From: Alligator mississippiensis
Lineage: Eukaryota > Chordata > Crocodylia > Alligatoridae
Direction: 5' to 3'
Length of the DNA stretch: 64,000 bases
Assembly (NCBI RefSeq): GCF_030867095.1
Contig: NC_081829.1
Location: 49,225,036 to 49,289,035, forward strand
Shown: one piece after another, positions 26,003 through 38,930 of the stretch
How the letters are laid out: each line of letters begins with the position of its first letter
Numbering within the stretch: position 1 is the first letter of the stretch
Program-made: the position numbers and the translations under genes
The notes under the pieces: model-generated
Told to the model about the DNA's origin: nothing
Databases searched by the model: none
What the model saw: only the letters and a program-made list of their open reading frames with translations

Positions 26003-26135
26003 TTTAGGAATAGGTTAGACAAGGACTTGTTATGGGATGGTTTGGACAGGAATGATCCTGCCTCAGACAGGGGCTTGGACTAGATGACATCAGGACATTC
26101 CTTCCAGCCCTACTTTTCTGTGATTCTATGATTTT
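26003..26135 (+). mobile_element. CR1 3' end fragment, plus strand
   Basis: Contains ggttagacaaggacttgt, gggcttggactagatgaca, cattccttccagccctac and a gattctatgatt tail, the standard CR1 3' end. Confidence 0.8.
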
Positions 26136-26887
26136 GCAGGGCTGAACAGTCTAAAAACAGACGGGAGAGGCACTACTTTATATAGCTGTCAAGCCAATTT
26201 GTTTTCAGGTATTTTATGACAGTCTTTATCCAACATAAGGATTATTCAAGTGAAGCTTGTTGGCCTAATTCTCAAGATCATTATCAGAGCCTTTTCTGGT
26301 GGCACCATTACCAGTACAGCTATCATATTCTATCATACCAAGCAATACATTTGCTATCATATGGTCCTTCAACACAGTAGCTATTTTAACAAGAGATGAT
26401 ATATTTTTCCAGCAGCTCAGCCACTTCATTCCAAAGTACTATCAGAACTCTGAGCTGAGCTGCCATGAAAATTCTGATGACCTACTGCTATTTAATGATT
26501 TGTTCTAGCACTTCATTTAAACACTCATTCTGACTGTGCCTCACCTTTATTACCCTAGAGAGGCAAGTATACCGCAACACTCCCTGTGATGAAAAGCAAT
26601 ACAAGCACTATTTAACTATTCTCTCTCATAGTTGAATGCACTAGGTTGCAGAACACCTCCTCTTCCTCCTCAAAGCTCCTTTAGAAAGTGAGATGTGTTC
26701 TTGTTGTTTCCTTTTAAATTCCCTTGGTCTTCTAAGTGTAAGTACCTTTTATCTGCCCTGGTGAATGCTCAGCTCTGTCCTGAACTTTGGATATTCATTT
26801 CCTGAGGGATACACTACAGCTTAAATAATCTTTGGAACAAAGCAATTTAACTGTACGATTTTTCTAACTTTCGTTTTTTGGTTAAAG
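26136..26887. other. RTKN2 intron sequence, nothing recognised
   Basis: Short chance ORFs only. Confidence 0.35.
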
Positions 26888-27249
26888 CAGGGCTGTCCAA
26901 TTTCCATACAAACCCTGGGCCCAACACTACATGGGCAACACATTGTGGGAGCTGCCCCTGGGCAGTGCACAGATCTGACCAGGCCAGTGGGTCATGAAAG
27001 TGATGTACAGACACCTACCCCACAGACAACTGGACATCAGCCTCTGGGACCCATGGTCCACATGCTGGCCCTGCATGCAGCCTGCAGGCCGCCAGTCAAA
27101 CATCCCTGGTCTGGAGCACCGTTTGGCAACAGCTCAGGTCCAAGGTTACACAAACATAGCTCCTACCACCAAAACTCTCTGACTCTGGGCTGGATCCAAT
27201 GGCTCTGCAGGCTGGATCTGGCCCACAAACCATAGGTTGCTGAGTCCTG
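26888..27249. mobile_element. hAT-like MITE
   Basis: Ends CAGGGCTGTCCAAT and, inverted, CAGGACTCAGCAAC. Flanking octamers ggttaaag and agttagtg are partly similar. Interior contains the ctggatctggcccac phrase common to these elements. Confidence 0.6.
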
Positions 27250-29303
27250 AGTTAGTGGCTCACATGTCCTCTGCAACTACTATAGCATATTTATTTTTCT
27301 TTGACAATCATAGAGATTCCATTTTTTCTGCACTTTTGATTAGCTTCCTTTTTAAAAAGAGTAAGTTTCTAAAGGTTAGTATCATAATGCTAAGTTCTAG
27401 TGTGCCCCTTTGTGAGCAGGGTTGACCTTAACTGTGCTTTGATTACTATTCCTTAGAAGGTCAAGTAAATTATTTCTTAAGCCAACTTTTGTCTGTCACT
27501 TAAAATTACATTTATAGCTACAATTTTAAGAAACCACCATATACAGTCTCTAAGCCTCTACCATTATGACATATGACCAATTTATAAATGTGTACTTAAA
27601 CCCTTGTTGCTATTTTATAATATTAGAAGCAATTACATTTAAAATGTGATGTTCTTTATATCTTATTCCTGACCACAAGATGAGTGTAATACTATTAAAC
27701 ATTATATGATTTCTCTTTCTATTTAGCATAGAAATAAATGCTGTTTCTTCTGCACTCAGAAATTTCTTCTGAGATACCAAGGAAACTGTCAGGCATACTA
27801 CTATTCCCCACAGTTCTCAAAATATATATATATATATATTTTTTTTTTAAAGATTTATCTTTTGAAGTTTAGGTCCACTGAACAGCTAGCAAGTCAGGTT
27901 TCATAAATCCCTAATTACAGCCAAACTATTGTGTCAATTGTTGGATGACACAAAAATGAATTGATTTCATTCAACAGAAAAAGGAGGGAAGATTCCAAAA
28001 TGCTGATATTTGTCAAGAAAAGACTGTTTATACAATGAAGTGAAGAATGACATGCATTTATAAGTATTTTAAGCTATTATACCTAAGCCTGCTAAAAAAC
28101 AAGATCTTACTTTTTGTGAAACAAATTTTGGGCAAAGTTACGTGTTTACAAATACACCAAATAAATCTGTACAAATTAAAGCAAAATACAATTCTGGGAA
28201 ATGTGTTTGATGGAACATATGTTTAAAACTAGGTCCTTGCTAGTAATTAATTTTACATGCAGCCATATTTTCAGCAGCTTCCATGTTGTAATCCAGAGCC
28301 ATGGATGGCACTCATTTCTAGTTTGGGAGTTGGGAGTGTATGTGCTTTCCAGCCCTGTAGTTGGAGAGCTACACAGGAGAGCATTCCAGCCAAGGGGCAC
28401 TTGATGTCTGCTCCCTAGGCCACCCCAGCCCTTAGGGATTGATAGCCTGCTCTCTCCATTGCCAGGGAAAGGGACAGACTGTGAAATAGGCAGCTGTTGA
28501 AAAGCAGCAGCTGCTACAGTTTCTTGCCTGAGGAGAGTACAGAGAACTGCTGTCCTCACCCCATATACTCCTTGCCCCTGGCACTGATGGGGGTCACTCT
28601 GTCAGGGCTGGAACTGTCCCACAGCTCTGGGAGGGCTTTCCACCCCATGCACTCTGTTTCTGTTATTACCCCACTCCTTTTCTCTCAGCACAAACGTAAT
28701 ACCTGTTCATGGTCTAGGTCTGCTGTTGCTTCTTGTAGTTTCTTGTGCTCTCTCAAATCTGGAATCTACTTGGCAACAAGCTTGGGACTAAGGAGATCTA
28801 CAACTAGGCCTAAAATGATCTAGTAGAGGTATGAATCACTTCTCTGTTAGCTCAAGTAGCAAGAAAAAATAAGCATTCAGAAATTTTTTATAAGTTTTTT
28901 AATTTCACTTTATCTTTTCTTTCCTTAAATTGGTGAATTGGTGGACAAAGCACATTTTAAATATTTCTGCTTGGCTTTTCTCAGGCAGTTATTAAAAAGA
29001 GTCTAGGCATTCCTGTAGATAATACTTTTAGGCACTGTGAAATGATTAGGTGCCATGCAACACCTATAAAATGGCCATAGTGTTCAGTAAGTTGCTGAGA
29101 GTGAACATTCTTATTTTTACTGCAACTAGGCAAGACATTTTTGTCCATTTCACAAAGATTTTTGAGATTCCAGAATTTTTTCTTATTCTTATCTGTACCC
29201 AGGACTTTTCACAATTTTTAAAGTAAGAGAACACGAAAAGTCATTTTCCTGAAAAAATAACTTCTAACCTGCTCTGACTTTTACCATTTGGGGCATTTCC
29301 CTC
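27250..29303. other. RTKN2 intron sequence, nothing recognised
   Basis: AT-rich, with a short (TA)n tract near 27822..27840. A moderately GC-rich patch at 28260..28700 has no recognised identity. Confidence 0.35.
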
Positions 29304-30355
29304 TGTCACAGGATGGGGTCCCCAGGGATGGCCGTGACGCTCCTAAGGCTCCGTGACCGTGCCAGTGTTGCCCAATGGGCACCCTTTTCCTCGTCTACCA
29401 CGTCTTGCTGGTAATTATAATATAGGGAGGATGCCCTCGAGTTTTTGTTTGGACATGGTCCTGATGGACCCTGCTGAACCCTGTGGGTTCTTGGACCGCT
29501 CAAAATGGATGCCTCACAGGCATCCTGAGCCTTATGGGCTAGATGTGGCTCCAAAACCACCCCTTCACCATGCCCCAAGCCTCACAGATGGTAATTACAT
29601 GTTACCTCTCTGAGGCCATAGTCTAGTTCAGCCTCTTGTCATTGTTGGGCTCTCCACAGCCCTGTCTCTGCGCCCACACTGGCATTGGGCCCTCCGCAGC
29701 CCTGTCTCTGCACCCACACTGGCACTGGGCCCTCCGCAGCCTTGTCTCTGCACCCACACTGGCACTGGAGTCTGCTCACACCCTTTGTCACTGCGCCCCC
29801 TGGTGCTGGGGTCTGCTCACCCCCTTTGTCACCATGCCCTCTGGTGCCGAGGTCCCCACACTGTAGTGGGCCCCCAATGAGGCCTTCTCCTTCCCCGATC
29901 CACTGGTTTACAAACAGCAACCAAAATATGAGCCCCTAGGTTATAACATGATACAAACAGTTCAGGGTGTGCTCTCTCCCTTTAAAGGAGTCAAACTTCC
30001 CCCCAGCACTAAGTGCCTTGTAGGCCAGGGTACCTGGTGAGCTCCTGGGGCTGCATTAGGCCTATATGCAGCATATCAGGTGGCCACCAGTGTCTCTGGG
30101 CAATTGTTCCCTGGAGGTTCCTTCCCCCAGCTGCCGCCAGAGAACTAACCCCTGCTGGTCTCAGCCCTGGGGTTTATATGTGCCCAGTGCCCTGCCTTCT
30201 TCCAGCCAGCTGACTGGGTACAGGTGCAGGCTAATTCCCTTGTTAGCCTGCTGCCATAGTAGCCTGCACCTGTGGGGTTTCTGTCTGGCTCTCAGGGCCC
30301 TCTCCCTAGGCAGTTTCTGCTCTTAAAGGAGCAGGCACTTTAGTACCTTGCAACA
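29304..30355. mobile_element. Solo LTR with internal tandem repeats
   Basis: Begins TGTCACAGG and ends TTGCAACA, flanked by perfect 5-bp duplications ccctc (29299..29303 and 30356..30360). Two minisatellites lie inside: about 45-50 bp units around ccctgtctctgc (about 29650..29765), then units around ctgctcac...ctttgtcac (about 29770..29860). A TATA-like tttatat lies near 30174. No retroviral coding sequence. Confidence 0.75.
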
Positions 30356-31137
30356 CCCTCCAAATAATGTGGACCAGTTTATAATATTTATATTGCTTGA
30401 GTATAACACTCTGAATCACTGACTGAGGGATTTTAATTGCAGCACCTGTTGCTATGGGTATTCTCTTTTCTATGTATTTTGTATTTTTTTCCTTGGAGCA
30501 AATATATTTTTCTTTAACATATTTTAATGATGTATGGCCCGCAAGTCAACATGATTCAAAAAATATTTTGTTCTTAGCCTTGTCCATTTTCTAATGTAAT
30601 TCTAAGGGCCTATTTAAAACAAACAATAAAGCTATACAGTACATTATGCATTGCTCTTGCCTTTGTAGATGGCACTACACCATGCTTCCTACAGGGCTTA
30701 AATACTGTTTTGGAACTCTGATATGTGACAACCTGGTTCTGATTATATAGGCAAGACCAAGCTGTGGACTAATATAGGGGACTGACAGCACAGATGGACT
30801 TTTTGACATCTTCTGCTTACAAACTGATGAATGCTATTTTTGTTTTGTTTGTCTTTGGGTGGGGGAGGGAAGAAGGAAAAGAGTCACAATTACAATTCAG
30901 CATAGGGCATAAGGAACAACTCATGGCGTGCCCACAAAATTTACAGAGGTCATTTAACCTTTTTTTGTTCCAAATTCACTTCAGACAGATTCACAGATTT
31001 ACAACCCAGAGGTACAATATGTATTCTACTTGGCTAATGAGTTAAAACTAAGTTCACAGACAACTGCTTAATACAACTCACCCCTCACCCTGAGATCACT
31101 AGTCAATACTTAAAATACATTCAGTGCAGAATAACAC
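30356..31137. other. RTKN2 intron sequence, nothing recognised
   Basis: AT-rich with chance ORFs only. Confidence 0.35.
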
Positions 31138-31530
31138 TGGGTACGTCTACACTGGGACAGTGGCAATTTGAGCCAGGGTGGAGCAATTTATGTCAGGGCT
31201 GCTCCTGCCTTGCTCTGCCATGGACTCCAGTTCGTGGTGTTTGGCAGCAGAGAGGTTTGCTGTGGCATGAGGGTGCTGAAAGTGCAGACCCATGGGCTAG
31301 GCAGCAGGCAGGAGTCTGGACCCTTGCTGCCCGGACTGACCAGGTACAATTTATGCCTGAGGTTAGCATCTACATGCGTGTTTAATTACAATTAATTACT
31401 CCGGCAGTACTATCTTATGGCAGTGATAATTAGTTTACTGTGGCCTAATACCATTGCACATGTAGATAGTGATGCTTTACTCCACAGCTAATTAGTCTAC
31501 TGCACAGTAAAGTACATGTGTAGATGCGTC
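31138..31530. mobile_element. MITE with gtctaca/tgtaga ends
   Basis: Left end gggtacgtctacac and right end catgtgtagatgcgtcc are inverted. It shares ctaattagt-type interior blocks with the copy at 10040..10513. Confidence 0.65.
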
Positions 31531-32545
31531 CACTGTTCAGTAACAGGAAGAAAGGGCAGAAGGCAAGGTTAGACTAAATTGCTTAATTTAAAAAGTTTTA
31601 AAGTTCTACCACTTCTACTTTCTTTAAAATACGACATTATTTTTAATTGGTAGTTTTCCTAATAGCATGGTGGAAATACACAGTAAGAAAATAAGTCAAA
31701 GCTTTACAGAGAAAGCACATGCTGTCCTACCTCAAACCTACCAAAGGAGAAGGCCAAAAGCAGCAATATACTTTGCAAGGAGTTTGTTTTTCCAGTGCTG
31801 GTACTCACTCAGCTCAGTGACTGAGGAGAAAATTAAATATTATGCTGACATCACACGTGTTCAGTATTTATGCTACATGGCAAAGCAAAGATGATGACTC
31901 ACTCAGATCTAAACACAAGTTTTCTCAGCATTTACAAGATACTCCCATATTCTGTTGGGAACAATTTAATTAATAAATACTAAATACCAAATGTAATATA
32001 TAATTAAGTCATCTGTGAATGTACTGTTTGAACTGTATAGAAAAGTTCAGTTTTTTTTTCACAGATAAAATGATTTTTCTCTCCCAATTTTTAAGTGGCT
32101 TGGTTTTTAAAGCATGAATTACAGCAACAGCTTTGCCAAAAAAAAGCTACTTTACTTTAAAAATATGCTTCACAGTAATATTTTCTTACTAAAACATAAT
32201 CATTCTTTTAAGCCAACTTCAATAAAATTTCCAAAAATCTTATCAAACATAACTATCCAAAAGTAACAGTTTTTCAAATGTAATGAGTTAATTCACATCG
32301 CTGACAGAATTTTGCCTGTGTATTTGAGAGAATTAGCCCACTGATTTAAATAGACTTTATAAATATAGCAGATAGTACTTTGTTATGTGCCACTTGTGGA
32401 ACAGCATTTTGCATTTCTCTAGTAGCTTTCTATCTACCATATTTACTCAAATACAAGACAAAGCCACCCGTCCCATACATACAAGTGAATTGCATTAAAT
32501 ACGCTGTTTTTCTTTGAACTGCTGCTAAAAGCAGCATGTTCTCAG
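31531..32545. other. RTKN2 intron sequence, nothing recognised
   Basis: AT-rich. A 75-codon plus-strand frame at 31667..31894 has no recognised similarity and no splice context. Confidence 0.35.
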
Positions 32546-33615
32546 TGTAACAGGGAGCTGGTGACTCTGTTACGAAGGAGAAAAGAGAGCGAGAAACTTA
32601 CCAGGCATGTGGCAGGACCAGCTGGCGAGATGATGTCGTTCCGCCGGTGCTGGGAATACTCGTTGCATCATAGACCAGAAAATTTGTAAATTACTAATTA
32701 GTGAGCTCTTATAAGAGGAGTGGGACTTAACTTGCTGCTTTTCCCCAGAAGGGGGAGGAGCCGAAGCCGAGAGAGGAAGTTTGAGCGACAGAGCCAATTC
32801 CTGTGCAGAGGCATGGGAGCGAAAGCATTCCCCAAGGGCAGCAGCAGTTGAATCAGCCTGGAGCACCGTGAGTAGAGCCTGTTGGAAACTCTGCAGGACA
32901 GGCACCCAATATTGATTAGAGACTTTTTTGTTGTAATGTCAAGTTTCCATTTTGTGTCCTCTGACTGGGCATCCCGTGGGTTGCAACTATATGATTCATG
33001 TATCCCTCCCATGTAAATTGGTTCCTGGATGAATGAGTGATTGGGCATGATTGAAATACAATGGTAGCAGGCCTCTACTGAATGGCCTGTAACGACCAGG
33101 CCATCACCACACATTGATTCATCCAGGAACCACGGGCCTCACCCAGGAACAGAGACAAGAACCCAGCATTTGAAAGACAAAAGACCCTGCAGAACCAGCA
33201 ACTCTCCCATTGTACCCCACCTTTACAGACACCCGAAACTGCACATCCCTGCATGGAGCACACATGCTCAGTATGCCAGGGGCTGACCCTTGCCTGGGCA
33301 TGCCTCCTGTCACTAGGGTCACACAAGGTCTGCCTCTATAAAAAGGGGCAGTGAAGACAGATCCCGTGGGGTGCCCTCTCCATCTGGACCAGCACCATGC
33401 CACACTGCCTATCCACCCAGAGGCCCTGCCAGCGACCCCCCCCCCCCCACCCCCTTTCTGGACAACACTTACTGGACAAGGACCCCTTTCCAGCCTGGAC
33501 AGGTAGTTATCACCTCCCACCCCCTCTTCAACCAAGGACTTGGACTCTGCTTCTCTTCCCTACGTGGACTCCAGCTCTTCCACTGAGTCTCTTTTTCCTG
33601 CTGCCATTGTGAGTG

Positions 33616-33663
<48 letters not shown>

Positions 33664-33770
33664 TGCGTGCGTGTGTGAACCAGTAACTTCATGGGGTTGT
33701 GTAGTGTGTCGTCTGTGTAATAAAACTGTTATCGGGACCCCTAAGTTGGGTTTTGCTTTACTATGGTTTG
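32546..33770 (+). mobile_element. LTR-like element (TGTAACAGGG family), right edge uncertain
   Basis: Starts TGTAACAGGGAGC followed by gactctgttac, the same foldable start as at 12287 and 14327. A strong TATA (ctctataaaaagg, about 33338) and AATAAA (about 33719) follow in LTR order. No matching right-hand target duplication was found, so the end is a guess. Confidence 0.5.
33620..33675. repeat. (GT)n-(GC)n microsatellite
   Basis: A run of gt followed by gcgcgcgcgc and gtgcgtgcgtg, potentially Z-DNA forming. Confidence 0.95.
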
Positions 33771-34169
33771 GCCCTGCTCCAATCTCTGCTCCTCGCCCCT
33801 CTAACTTCTGTCTCATTTCTCCCTCTCCTGCTTCTAGCTCACTGCCACCTCCAACACCTGTCCTGAGCTCCTCTCTGCCTCCAAACTCCGTTTCTTTGCC
33901 ACTGTTTTATCCCCACTGCCTTTTCCTTTTCCCCTGAGCAACCAGGTTTCTGCCTCAGTTTCTTTCCTGGCTGTCTCCTCCTTGCCACCACTTATCTGCG
34001 CCCCCCCCCCCAACATCTCAGCTGTCTGCCTCAGTTTCCAGCCCCAGTCTACCTTAAGTAAACCCAAGCCTCAGTTCCTCAGCCAGCTTCTCTGTAGTCC
34101 ACCAGTTCTAATCCCAGTTCTGGCAACTCTCACTCCCTACACTTTAACTCTCTCTCTCTCACCTGAACC

Positions 34170-34480
34170 TTTCCCCAAGTATTCCAGGTACCCCAAGCAC
34201 ACACATACACACTGTACCATCCAAGTTAGGAACTTACCTGTGTGTATGTGTAGGTGGGCTGTATGTGTGTGAACTGGTGAATGTGTGTGTATGGCATTAT
34301 GTGCATGATATATGAATTAGTGATGTGTCTAACTTTTGGGGTGTATAGCGCATGTGCTTGAATTGGTGATAGGTATGCATGTGCCTAGGCTGGTTTGGAT
34401 GTATATGTGCCTGAGCTGGTAGTGTGTGTATGTATGCACCTAATTGATTTGTGTGTTTGTATATGTGCAATTGTGTCACA
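34170..34480. repeat. Degenerate GT-rich minisatellite
   Basis: Imperfect repeats of a tgtgtgtatgtg-like unit with recurring gaattggtgat or gagctggt. Confidence 0.6.
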
Positions 34481-34789
34481 CCCTCCTGTCTAACAGCACA
34501 ATATTGAGATCCTGAGAGTTGGCTTGACCCCACAGGGCTACATCATCGTAATAAAATAAATCCTAAATAGCTATATGTTTTGATGCTTGCTTTTGTTTTC
34601 CTTATCACAGGGTGGGTGTTTGTGTGGGTGGGTGTGGAGGGATGCAGGTCAGTGTGTGGGTAGGTGTGGGAGGACTGTGTGATGGGGACTGTGTTGGGGG
34701 GTGCTTTGGAGGGGTGGGTCCCCTACCCCCCGCAGAGTGCACTCCCCGGCACAGCACATGGACTGCCCTGCCTGTAGCGTCCCAGACCC

Positions 34790-35250
34790 CCCCCCCCCCA
34801 GCACACCTCCCACAGGGCTGACAGCCCCCTGCCTGATCCCAGCCCCCTGCTGCTCCCCTACCTTGTCTAGCCTCCTGCTCATTCCCCTGCTCCTCTCCGG
34901 TCCTCAGCTTTTTCCCCTGCTCTTCTCCAGCCCCTGAGGCTGGAGAGAAGCAAGGGAATGAGCCAGGGGCTGAAGACCAGTGGGGTAGCAAGCAGGAGGC
35001 TGGAAATGAGGGGGGAGGGACAAGCAAGGGGCTGGGGACCAGCAGGGGAGGAAGGGAGTCTGGAGTACCAGCCCTCAGGGAGCAGGAGATGAACAGGGGA
35101 ACAAGCACAGGGCTTGAGACAAGCAGGGGGCTGGAGACGAGCAACGGAATGAGCAGGGAGCTAGAGATGAGCCATGGAAGGAGCAGGGAGCTGGAGAAAA
35201 GCAGGGGAGTGATTGGGAGGCTAGAGATGATTGAGGGATTTCCCTTGCTC
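34790..35250. repeat. Inverted minisatellite array
   Basis: The left part is pyrimidine-rich (ctcctgctcattcccctgctc) and the right part purine-rich with the reverse-complement phrase (gagcaggg, gggaatgagc, gctggaga). They meet at ctccagcccctgaggctggag near 34925..34945. The long ORFs here (for example 34605..35294) only reflect the repeat. Confidence 0.7.
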
Positions 35251-35989
35251 AGCTCCAGCCTCCTGATCACACCCCTGCCAGACTCCAGCCTCAAACACCA
35301 CCCGCAGTTTACCAGCAGTAGCAGCGATTGGGGTGCTCAGGGCCTTGTGGCACAACCCCCCTGCCCCTTCCCACACAGCGTTGGGGAGCAGAGCTCAGCC
35401 CTGGTTGCCTGGCACCCGCACAGCCACTGCTACATTGTACAGGTGTGGCCAGGCTTGGCAGGGTACCACGTGCTGTCAGACCACTCGGGGATGCCGCAGT
35501 TGTCACCCAGGGTTCAGCACCACTCAGCCTGAGCGGCCCCAAACTGCCAGACTGTGTGAGGCACCACATGGTGCCCTGCCAATTTGGGCTGCACCTGTGC
35601 GATGCAGCAACATGGGTGCCAGGCAGTCGGGGCTGAGCCTTGCTGCCCCCCGCTATGCAGGGGGGCTGTGCAATGTGGTCCTGAGAGGCCCCGACAGCCG
35701 CTGCTGCAGCCGGTGAGTGCGGTCTGTGGGGACGGGGCCAGTTAGGGCAGCAAGTGGGGGGGCTGTGGCGGGGTTGGGGGAATGAGCAGGGGCTACGGAA
35801 GTTATTGGGAGTGAGGGGGGGGCTGGGGCTAGGCGGAGCCCCCCTATGGTCCCCTCCCCCCCCTCCAGTTCCTCCACCCGCTACTTACTTAGCACAGAGC
35901 CTGGATCCAGGTCCCTGCAGCCTGCACAGGCAGGCACAGTGCTTCAGCACCGGGGCAAGGGCCAGCCATAGAGATGCTCTGGCTGGCTA

Positions 35990-36260
35990 CCAGAGCATCT
36001 CTGTGGAGGACCGAAGCTCTAGTTGCCTCAGGGCATGGTCTGGGACTATGCCCTGCCCCACTTTTCCTGCCCCCCCCCCCGAGTATTTTTAGATACTTGG
36101 ATCTCCAGGTATTGGATTTTGAGCCCATGCTGCAAATTTGTACCATGGGGAACATTTTTTTGTTTCCAGTGTGCATCTTGCAGAGTCTCAAAGAGTTTGA
36201 GACACTGCAAGAGGCATGTGCACACTCACATGGATGTGCTCTAAGACTGCAAGAAAAGCA
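35990..36260. repeat. Repeat paralogous to 25.3 kb
   Basis: Shares cctcagggcatgg, tatgccctgcccc, a ggatctccagg-type palindrome, and catggggaacat with 25311..25480. The surrounding 35.3-36.0 kb is GC-rich and unclassified. Confidence 0.6.
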
Positions 36261-37200
36261 CTTAGGATGTCTATACACATGCTCTGATACGTTCTAGTTA
36301 GAATGCTCTAGCATTGCCGCAGTCACATGTCTAAGCCCCTGTGGGTTTAAAAATAGCCTCTGGGGCACTTTAACTAAAGCTCATCAAATGAGCTGACAAA
36401 GCACACTGACAAAACATGGAAGCTTAGAAGTTGAGACTAAATATGTCTGGCAGTTTATATGATTTTTGAGATAAGAGCTAAAATATATGTGAGCTTTGGA
36501 GGTAGAAGAGGCCTAGACAGCTGAAGTTTACAAAGAACAAGTATAGGCTGAGAAGTTCTTGTTTGAACTGTGTTTTAAATTATTTTTTGCATTAGATACT
36601 ACAGTTTTTTTTTGGTTTGGTTCTTATTTTATAGTTCTTTCAAGGTGCAAAGAGTACACAGATGTAAATATCCAAGAAGTACCCACATTAAGATAAGCTA
36701 AATAAAAATAGGAACTCAAGATGGGCTCTCCAAAATTATTCAATCCTGCTTTTAAAAAACATTTGTCCCTGACATAGAAAAGCTATTGTTAAATATATCA
36801 GTGATATCAATTAACCCTATTCAAATTTGTTTCATGATATACAGCAAAAGATAGCACAAACAAAATTTAATTCATGACCATTCAATAAAAAAGGTTTTGG
36901 TGGAGATTATTTAAATAATTTTAAATTTTGTTCAAATTATTATTAGGTTTTTAACGAGTAATGGGACAGAAGTGAAGAGGGGTGGATAGGGTTTAAAGAA
37001 GCTGATCTGTTAATGTCAAGTTGTTAATAGAACAGATAATATAAATTCAATTTTGAAAGTAGCACCTGAGCCATAGTAACACTTAATTGCTCAAAGTTAC
37101 AGTACTTGAGAAGAAAGTTAATAACAGGACCTCAGGATAGGTGTATAAGATCAGTGTTACTTTTAAATATTCAAGTCCTGAAATAAGAGTTTAAACAAGT
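36261..37200. other. RTKN2 intron sequence
   Basis: The first 120 bp (gtctatacacatgctctg...) resemble a MITE end; the rest is AT-rich with nothing recognised. Confidence 0.35.
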
Positions 37201-37329
37201 ATTGATTTTTTTTCTACAGCCCTCCATCCCACCCCCTTCCCTTAACCCAGAATCTTTCCTCCCACAGAACCAGATAGGAAAGAGAACCTCTCAGGACAGA
37301 AACACTCCCACCACAGTTAATCTGCTTTA

Positions 37330-38160
37330 TTGGGAAAGTGTTCACCATACTCATGGAGTCCCCATATCTCTTGCTGCCTCACGCCTCCTTGCTAGGACCT
37401 CCTTTAGGTCCTGCACCAACCCATGCCTTGCATGAAGGCAAAAGTCCCAGCACGGGTCCCGCCAAGGTGGCACAGAAGCCAGGGAACCCCCAGCATCCCA
37501 TACCTCCACACAAGAATGTGCACTAATCCATGTCTCTGCTAGGGAATTCCTGGCTCCCCTTTCCTCCATGCTGGGGCCCAGGCTGGGTCCTGTGCTGACT
37601 CAGAGGCATGGGTCAGTGCTTATGCTGACACAGAGGCACAGGGCAGTGTCCATGGCTCCTTGTTAGTACAAGTGGGCCTCTGCTTCATGCAGATGCACAA
37701 GTCAGCACAGGTTGTGGAGTGGCTTGGCATGAGAGTTGGAGAATTCCCCCCACACCACCTTGCTGGAACTAGTGCTGGCCCATGTTACACAAAGAGGCAT
37801 AGGTCAGTACAGGTCTCAGTGCAGAGGTATGGGGAACCAGGAATTCCCTGGCTCCTGAGCCACTCTACATTGGGACTTATGTTGGTCCATGTAGCATGGT
37901 TCAGCATGGGTCCCAGTGTGAAGGCACAGAATCACGTAGGTCCCAGCACAAAGGTGTGGGGCACCAGAGACTCCCCAGGTTCAATGCCTACATGCAGGGA
38001 TCCATGTGGGTGTTCCCTGGTTTTAGAGATGTGCCCTTGAGATTCTGGGGTGGGTCTCCACAAGCAGGGAACTGTGAATTTCCCTGCACCTCTCTGTAAG
38101 CTGGGGAAGTTGAGCATGTGCTCCAGGAGATTAAGGGGCCCAATCCTACCCTCAAGTCCC
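37330..38160. repeat. Degenerate long-unit tandem repeat
   Basis: Recurrent phrases such as gaggca(c/t)agg(g/t)cagt, ggtcccag(c/t)(a/g), gggaaccaggaattccctggctcc spaced tens of bases apart. Family unknown; no convincing coding sequence. Confidence 0.45.
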
Positions 38161-38930
38161 CAGAACATTACTATACCTTCTTATCATCTTATCCACTACT
38201 GTCCTTAAAATAAATGTGAGATAAGTGCTAGCTTGCTGTTTCAGTAGGGTTTCTAGACAGTTGAATAATGGCTCAAATAAAAATTGTCTCATTTCTGATA
38301 ATGAGAACTCAAGAACTGAAATAGTAGGGGGGTCACCCTACAGATTTGCTGTCAATGATGTCTATGTGCACATGTAACCTAGTAGTAAGAACAGCATAAC
38401 TAAGAATCAGTCTATCAAGGAAAGATGCATAAGTTTCATCACAGAACTGACAGTATGTTAAATAAAGCGCACATTCAGGAAGAACAGTCCTATATAATGT
38501 GAAAGGTCCACATCAGAGGGACTATTAGATCATAGTCTTCTTACAAGTCTGCTATATAAATCATTTTTTTAAAAACTATAAATGCAAGTGTTAATATTAA
38601 AACTATTAAAGTTTCTAACAGCTTCTCATCCATAAATCCCATTGCAATCAATAGAAGCATAATACCATGAAATTCCACACACAAAAAATAAAAGGCCACT
38701 TCTATTTTGGTACCTAAAAGCATATTTGAGAACCTTACTTAAAATCCCTAGAGTTAAAAACTTCAGCCAGAATACTCAACCGCTATTATGAGCCATTTGC
38801 TGGTTATACTACAAGCTGAATATTCATTTTCATGCATAGGTTAATTATTATACAGCTTTGAACTGTGTTTTGGCTATGGGAGGAAACATGGTCATATTTT
38901 TAAAAACAGAATCAGGCCTCAAGGCTGGAG

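Noticed and set aside
31667..31894. Possible exon or gene on the plus strand
   Set aside because: Protein-like in part, but no splice sites and no recognised similarity.
33119..33535. Minus-strand ORF of 138 codons
   Set aside because: Lies antisense in an LTR-like element next to homopolymer and GT-repeat sequence.
34605..35294. Minus-strand ORF of 229 codons
   Set aside because: Its Leu/Ser/Pro-rich translation is read from the inverted minisatellite; no domain or splice context.
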